7,328 bases of DNA from Myxococcales bacterium (GTDB lineage Bacteria > Myxococcota > Myxococcia > Myxococcales > Anaeromyxobacteraceae). The DNA is taken from contig JAJZTO010000135.1 in assembly GCA_021848865.1 (NCBI GenBank), positions 1-7,328 of the forward strand, written 5' to 3'. Below, piece after piece: positions 6,120 to 7,328 of this stretch. Below the pieces are notes generated by a model. It saw nothing but the letters and a program-made list of their open reading frames with translations, was not told where the DNA came from and made no database searches. A program made the position numbers and the translations under genes. Each line of letters starts with the position of its first letter. The first letter of the stretch is position 1.

Positions 6120-6700
6120 GCCTGCCGGGTCCCGATCACCCCAATACCATCCGTGTGGCCGGCCACATCATCGACCACGCGCGAGCCGGACGGAAGGCGC
6201 TCGCAGCCGCGCAGATGTCGGAGGCCAAGTACCACCGCGACTTCTGCTCCTGGCTGCTGTGGCGCCTCGGCGTAGACGGCATCACCTCGGACGGACAGCT
6301 CCGCTACGACGCCGCCAAGTACGAGACGCGGCTGCCCGGCCGACTGTCGACAGAGGCGGCCCGCGCCGTCCGGGAGTCCCCGTCGTTCGCGCGAAGGGCT
6401 CAAGGCGCGCTCGGGATCCACGTCGCGTGCGACCACATCGTTCCACGCAACTGCGTCGCAGAGGCGCTCATCAGTCCGGGCTGGATCGATCTGGACGACG
6501 AAGCGGTCGCGCGCGCGTTCGTGATCACCCACGCCGAGGTCGCAATCCTCTCTCCGGAGGAGAACCTGCGCCTGAAGAAGGCGGGGTGGGAGTCCGATAT
6601 CCCCGACGTTTGGTGGAATGCTCCGATCCAGGAGAAGCAGGAGCATCGGATGGCCAGATACGAGGCCATTGGCCTCGTGGTGACGCCTTGGAAGAGATGA
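6080..6700 (+). CDS. hypothetical protein with partial HNH-like signature
   Basis: 206 residues from GTG 6080. An excellent ribosome site, AAAGGGAG (6065-6072), lies 7 nt before the start. C117-D118-H119-I-V-P-R and later S-P-E-E-N162-L-R-L-K resemble the first and middle parts of HNH nucleases (DH...N-L...K). The final histidine is not obvious, so catalysis is uncertain. The C-terminal HRMARYEAIGL resembles the ending of a family of uncharacterised proteins with an EHVVP core, which I recall only loosely. The N-terminus (residues 20-75) is helical, with a WLLWRLG segment. There is no signal peptide or membrane helix. It follows the nuclease cluster on the same strand after ~270 bp with hairpins, so it may be a separately regulated member of the same locus. 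Confidence 0.75.
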   Translation: MRIRWPQLRDPAVSLPGPDHPNTIRVAGHIIDHARAGRKALAAAQMSEAKYHRDFCSWLLWRLGVDGITSDGQLRYDAAKYETRLPGRLSTEAARAVRESPSFARRAQGALGIHVACDHIVPRNCVAEALISPGWIDLDDEAVARAFVITHAEVAILSPEENLRLKKAGWESDIPDVWWNAPIQEKQEHRMARYEAIGLVVTPWKR

Positions 6701-6709
6701 TCGCTCGCC

Positions 6710-6756
6710 GCGCCGCGGGACTAGTGAAGACCTGGATGAGAGTGGATCCGCGGCGC
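6710..6756. repeat. inverted repeat downstream of the HNH-like gene
   Basis: GCGCCGCGG (6710-6718) and CCGCGGCGC (6748-6756) are perfect inverted 9-mers with a 29-nt loop, starting 10 bp after the stop codon. A weak terminator is possible, but the loop is long and no U-tract follows. In GC-rich DNA such a repeat may be chance. Confidence 0.3.
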
Positions 6757-6769
6757 TCCGAGAGCACGA

Positions 6770-6799
6770 AGGCCCCACAGCCAACTCGCTTTGGGGCCT
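6770..6799 (-). terminator. hairpin downstream of the tRNA fragment
   Basis: AGGCCCCA (6770-6777) pairs with TGGGGCCT (6792-6799) around a 14-nt loop. On the minus strand it lies 8 bp after the CCA end of the tRNA-Arg fragment, where a tRNA terminator is expected. The T-run is missing. It is probably the original chromosomal 3' flank of the tRNA gene. Confidence 0.4.
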
Positions 6800-6807
6800 C
6801 CGGCCTC

Positions 6808-6853
6808 TGGCGCGCCCTAGAGGATTTGAACCTCAGGCCTTCGGATTCGTAGC
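6808..6853 (-). other. attachment site: 3' fragment of a tRNA-Arg gene
   Basis: Read on the minus strand, this is the 3' half of a tRNA. It has anticodon loop CTACGAA (anticodon ACG, arginine) at 6846-6852, 3' anticodon strand TCCGA, variable AGGCC, T-loop TTCAAAT within GAGG/CCTC, acceptor strand AGGGCGC, discriminator G and encoded CCA at 6808-6810. The D-arm and 5' acceptor strand (expected GCGCCCT) are absent upstream at 6854-6900, and the bases before the loop do not pair with TCCGA. The outer T-stem pair is a T-T mismatch, as expected for an unused copy. Such 3' fragments are the duplicated core left by tyrosine-recombinase integration into tRNA genes. The geometry places the element at higher coordinates. 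Confidence 0.75.
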
Positions 6854-6877
6854 GGGCCCATACGGACAGTCACCTAC

Positions 6878-6990
6878 GTGCAAGCCTGTGCAAGCTCCAG
6901 CAACCACGGCGGTCGAAAGGGTCGGCAAACGGCCGTTGATGCAGGCTTCGACAGGTAAGAGCAAGTTCCTTGCTGCAGGTTTGCTGCAAG
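6878..6990. repeat. direct repeats next to the attachment site
   Basis: GTGCAAGC occurs at 6878-6885 and 6888-6895 (10-bp period). TTGCTGCAGG and TTGCTGCAAG follow at 6970-6979 and 6981-6990 (11-bp period). GCAAG-TTC-CTTGC forms a small palindrome at 6961-6973. Spacing of one helical turn suggests cooperative protein binding, for example integrase arm sites or excisionase sites. Function is inferred. Confidence 0.45.
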
Positions 6991-7193
6991 TAGGTTCGTC
7001 GGAAGTTGCGGGCCCGCTAGCCGCGCCCCCGTTGCTGGCCGTGAAGGAGGCCGCGCGCCTGCTGGGATTCTGTCCGGCGACGGTCTACAAGCTCTGTGCG
7101 GACGGGGAACTGCCGCACGCCCGCATCTTGAACGCGATCCGGATCGTGCCGGCGGATCTGGCGCGCTTCGTCGAAGCACGGCGCATACCATAA
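6888..7193 (+). CDS. HTH/excisionase-family DNA-binding protein
   Basis: 101 residues from GTG 6888, with TAA at 7191-7193. Residues ~47-101 (PPLLAVKEAARLLGFCPATVYKLCADGELPH...NAIRIVPADLARFVEARR) are a clear HTH_17/MerR-like excisionase-type domain: a helix, a TVYKL recognition helix, then a wing with an R-I-x-x-x-D-L pattern. Such proteins act as recombination directionality factors or small regulators of mobile elements. The first ~40 residues have poor third-position GC and cover the repeats, so the true start is probably ATG 6939 or even later. It lies 35 bp inside the predicted element from the tRNA-Arg scar, matching an xis role. No integrase is in the window. Confidence 0.75.
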   Translation: MQAPATTAVERVGKRPLMQASTGKSKFLAAGLLQVGSSEVAGPLAAPPLLAVKEAARLLGFCPATVYKLCADGELPHARILNAIRIVPADLARFVEARRIP

Positions 7194-7216
7194 GGTTCGA
7201 CGGTCGTACTTGCAGC
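6983..7216. repeat. 10-bp inverted repeat flanking the HTH domain region
   Basis: GCTGCAAGTA at 6983-6992 recurs inverted as TACTTGCAGC at 7207-7216, on either side of the reliable part of the HTH gene. The core TGCAAG also occurs at 6879 and 6889. It may be a binding-site family for the element's recombination proteins. Confidence 0.35.
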
Positions 7217-7232
7217 GCATGTGCTCGGGCCT

Positions 7233-7282
7233 CGGTGGACGGGTGAGATCCGGCCAACGGTGGACGGGTCAAAACCGGCCAA
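7233..7282. repeat. two tandem 25-bp repeats, possible insertion-sequence end
   Basis: Units 7233-7257 and 7258-7282 share CGGTGGACGGGT and CCGGCCAA and differ only in a few central bases (GAGAT versus CAAAA). A third unit appears to start (CGG) but diverges at once. Head-to-tail repeats of this style, with a TCAAAA-x-CGGCCA core, resemble the multiple terminal repeats of IS21-family elements. No transposase is visible because the window ends. Confidence 0.45.
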
Positions 7283-7328
7283 CGGCCGGGACCCGAGACC
7301 AGTTCGCTTCTATCCTGCGGTCGCCTCG

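Noticed and set aside
6770..6900. Complete tRNA gene on the minus strand
   Set aside because: The 5' acceptor strand, D-arm and 5' anticodon strand are absent upstream of the anticodon loop, so only a 3' fragment exists.
7159..7175. GCTTC-GTC-GAAGC hairpin near the end of the HTH gene
   Set aside because: It lies inside well-supported coding sequence and has only 5 pairs. Likely chance.
1..7328. CRISPR array or rRNA gene
   Set aside because: No regularly spaced repeats with unique spacers and no rRNA-like conserved segments were seen. The only tandem repeat (7233-7282) has no spacer.

Overview
The window is very GC-rich bacterial DNA with strong G/C preference at third codon positions and several GTG starts. 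This fits a high-GC proteobacterium, myxobacterium or similar. The sequence alone does not fix the genus.

Layout. Positions 1-186 may hold the 3' end of an upstream gene. A 550-residue NERD-nuclease/SF1-helicase fusion follows on the plus strand (193-1845). It converges, with a 7-bp overlap, on a 147-residue orphan protein on the minus strand (1839-2282). The divergent gap 2283-2426 carries a good sigma70-type promoter embedded in a cluster of TCCGTT/AACGGA motifs. A small cysteine-containing hypothetical protein follows (2427-2879), with signs of a frameshift at a G6 run.

The core is a tight plus-strand cluster with three different nuclease folds. They are an HNH endonuclease with a large N-terminal region (3081-4028), a single-HKD phospholipase-D-like nuclease (4031-4879, gap 2 bp), and a protein joining a ScoMcrA-like DNA sulfur-binding-type domain to a NucS/DUF91-like PD-(D/E)XK nuclease (4870-5805, overlap 10 bp). 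A GC-rich hairpin lies 12 bp after the last stop. Then come a doubtful small ORF and a second gene with a partial HNH-like signature (6080-6700). I read the cluster as a candidate modification-dependent (type IV-like) restriction or defence locus, possibly aimed at phosphorothioated DNA. The function is inferred from domains.

The right edge is mobile. At 6808-6853 there is a 3' fragment of a tRNA-Arg gene on the minus strand, running from the anticodon loop to the CCA and lacking the 5' half. This is the usual scar of tyrosine-recombinase integration. The geometry puts an integrated element at higher coordinates, and a short HTH/excisionase-like gene lies exactly there (6888-7193), flanked by TGCAAG-type repeats. 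Two tandem 25-bp repeats (7233-7282) follow, of the kind seen at ends of IS21-like insertion sequences. The defence cluster thus abuts a tRNA integration hotspot.
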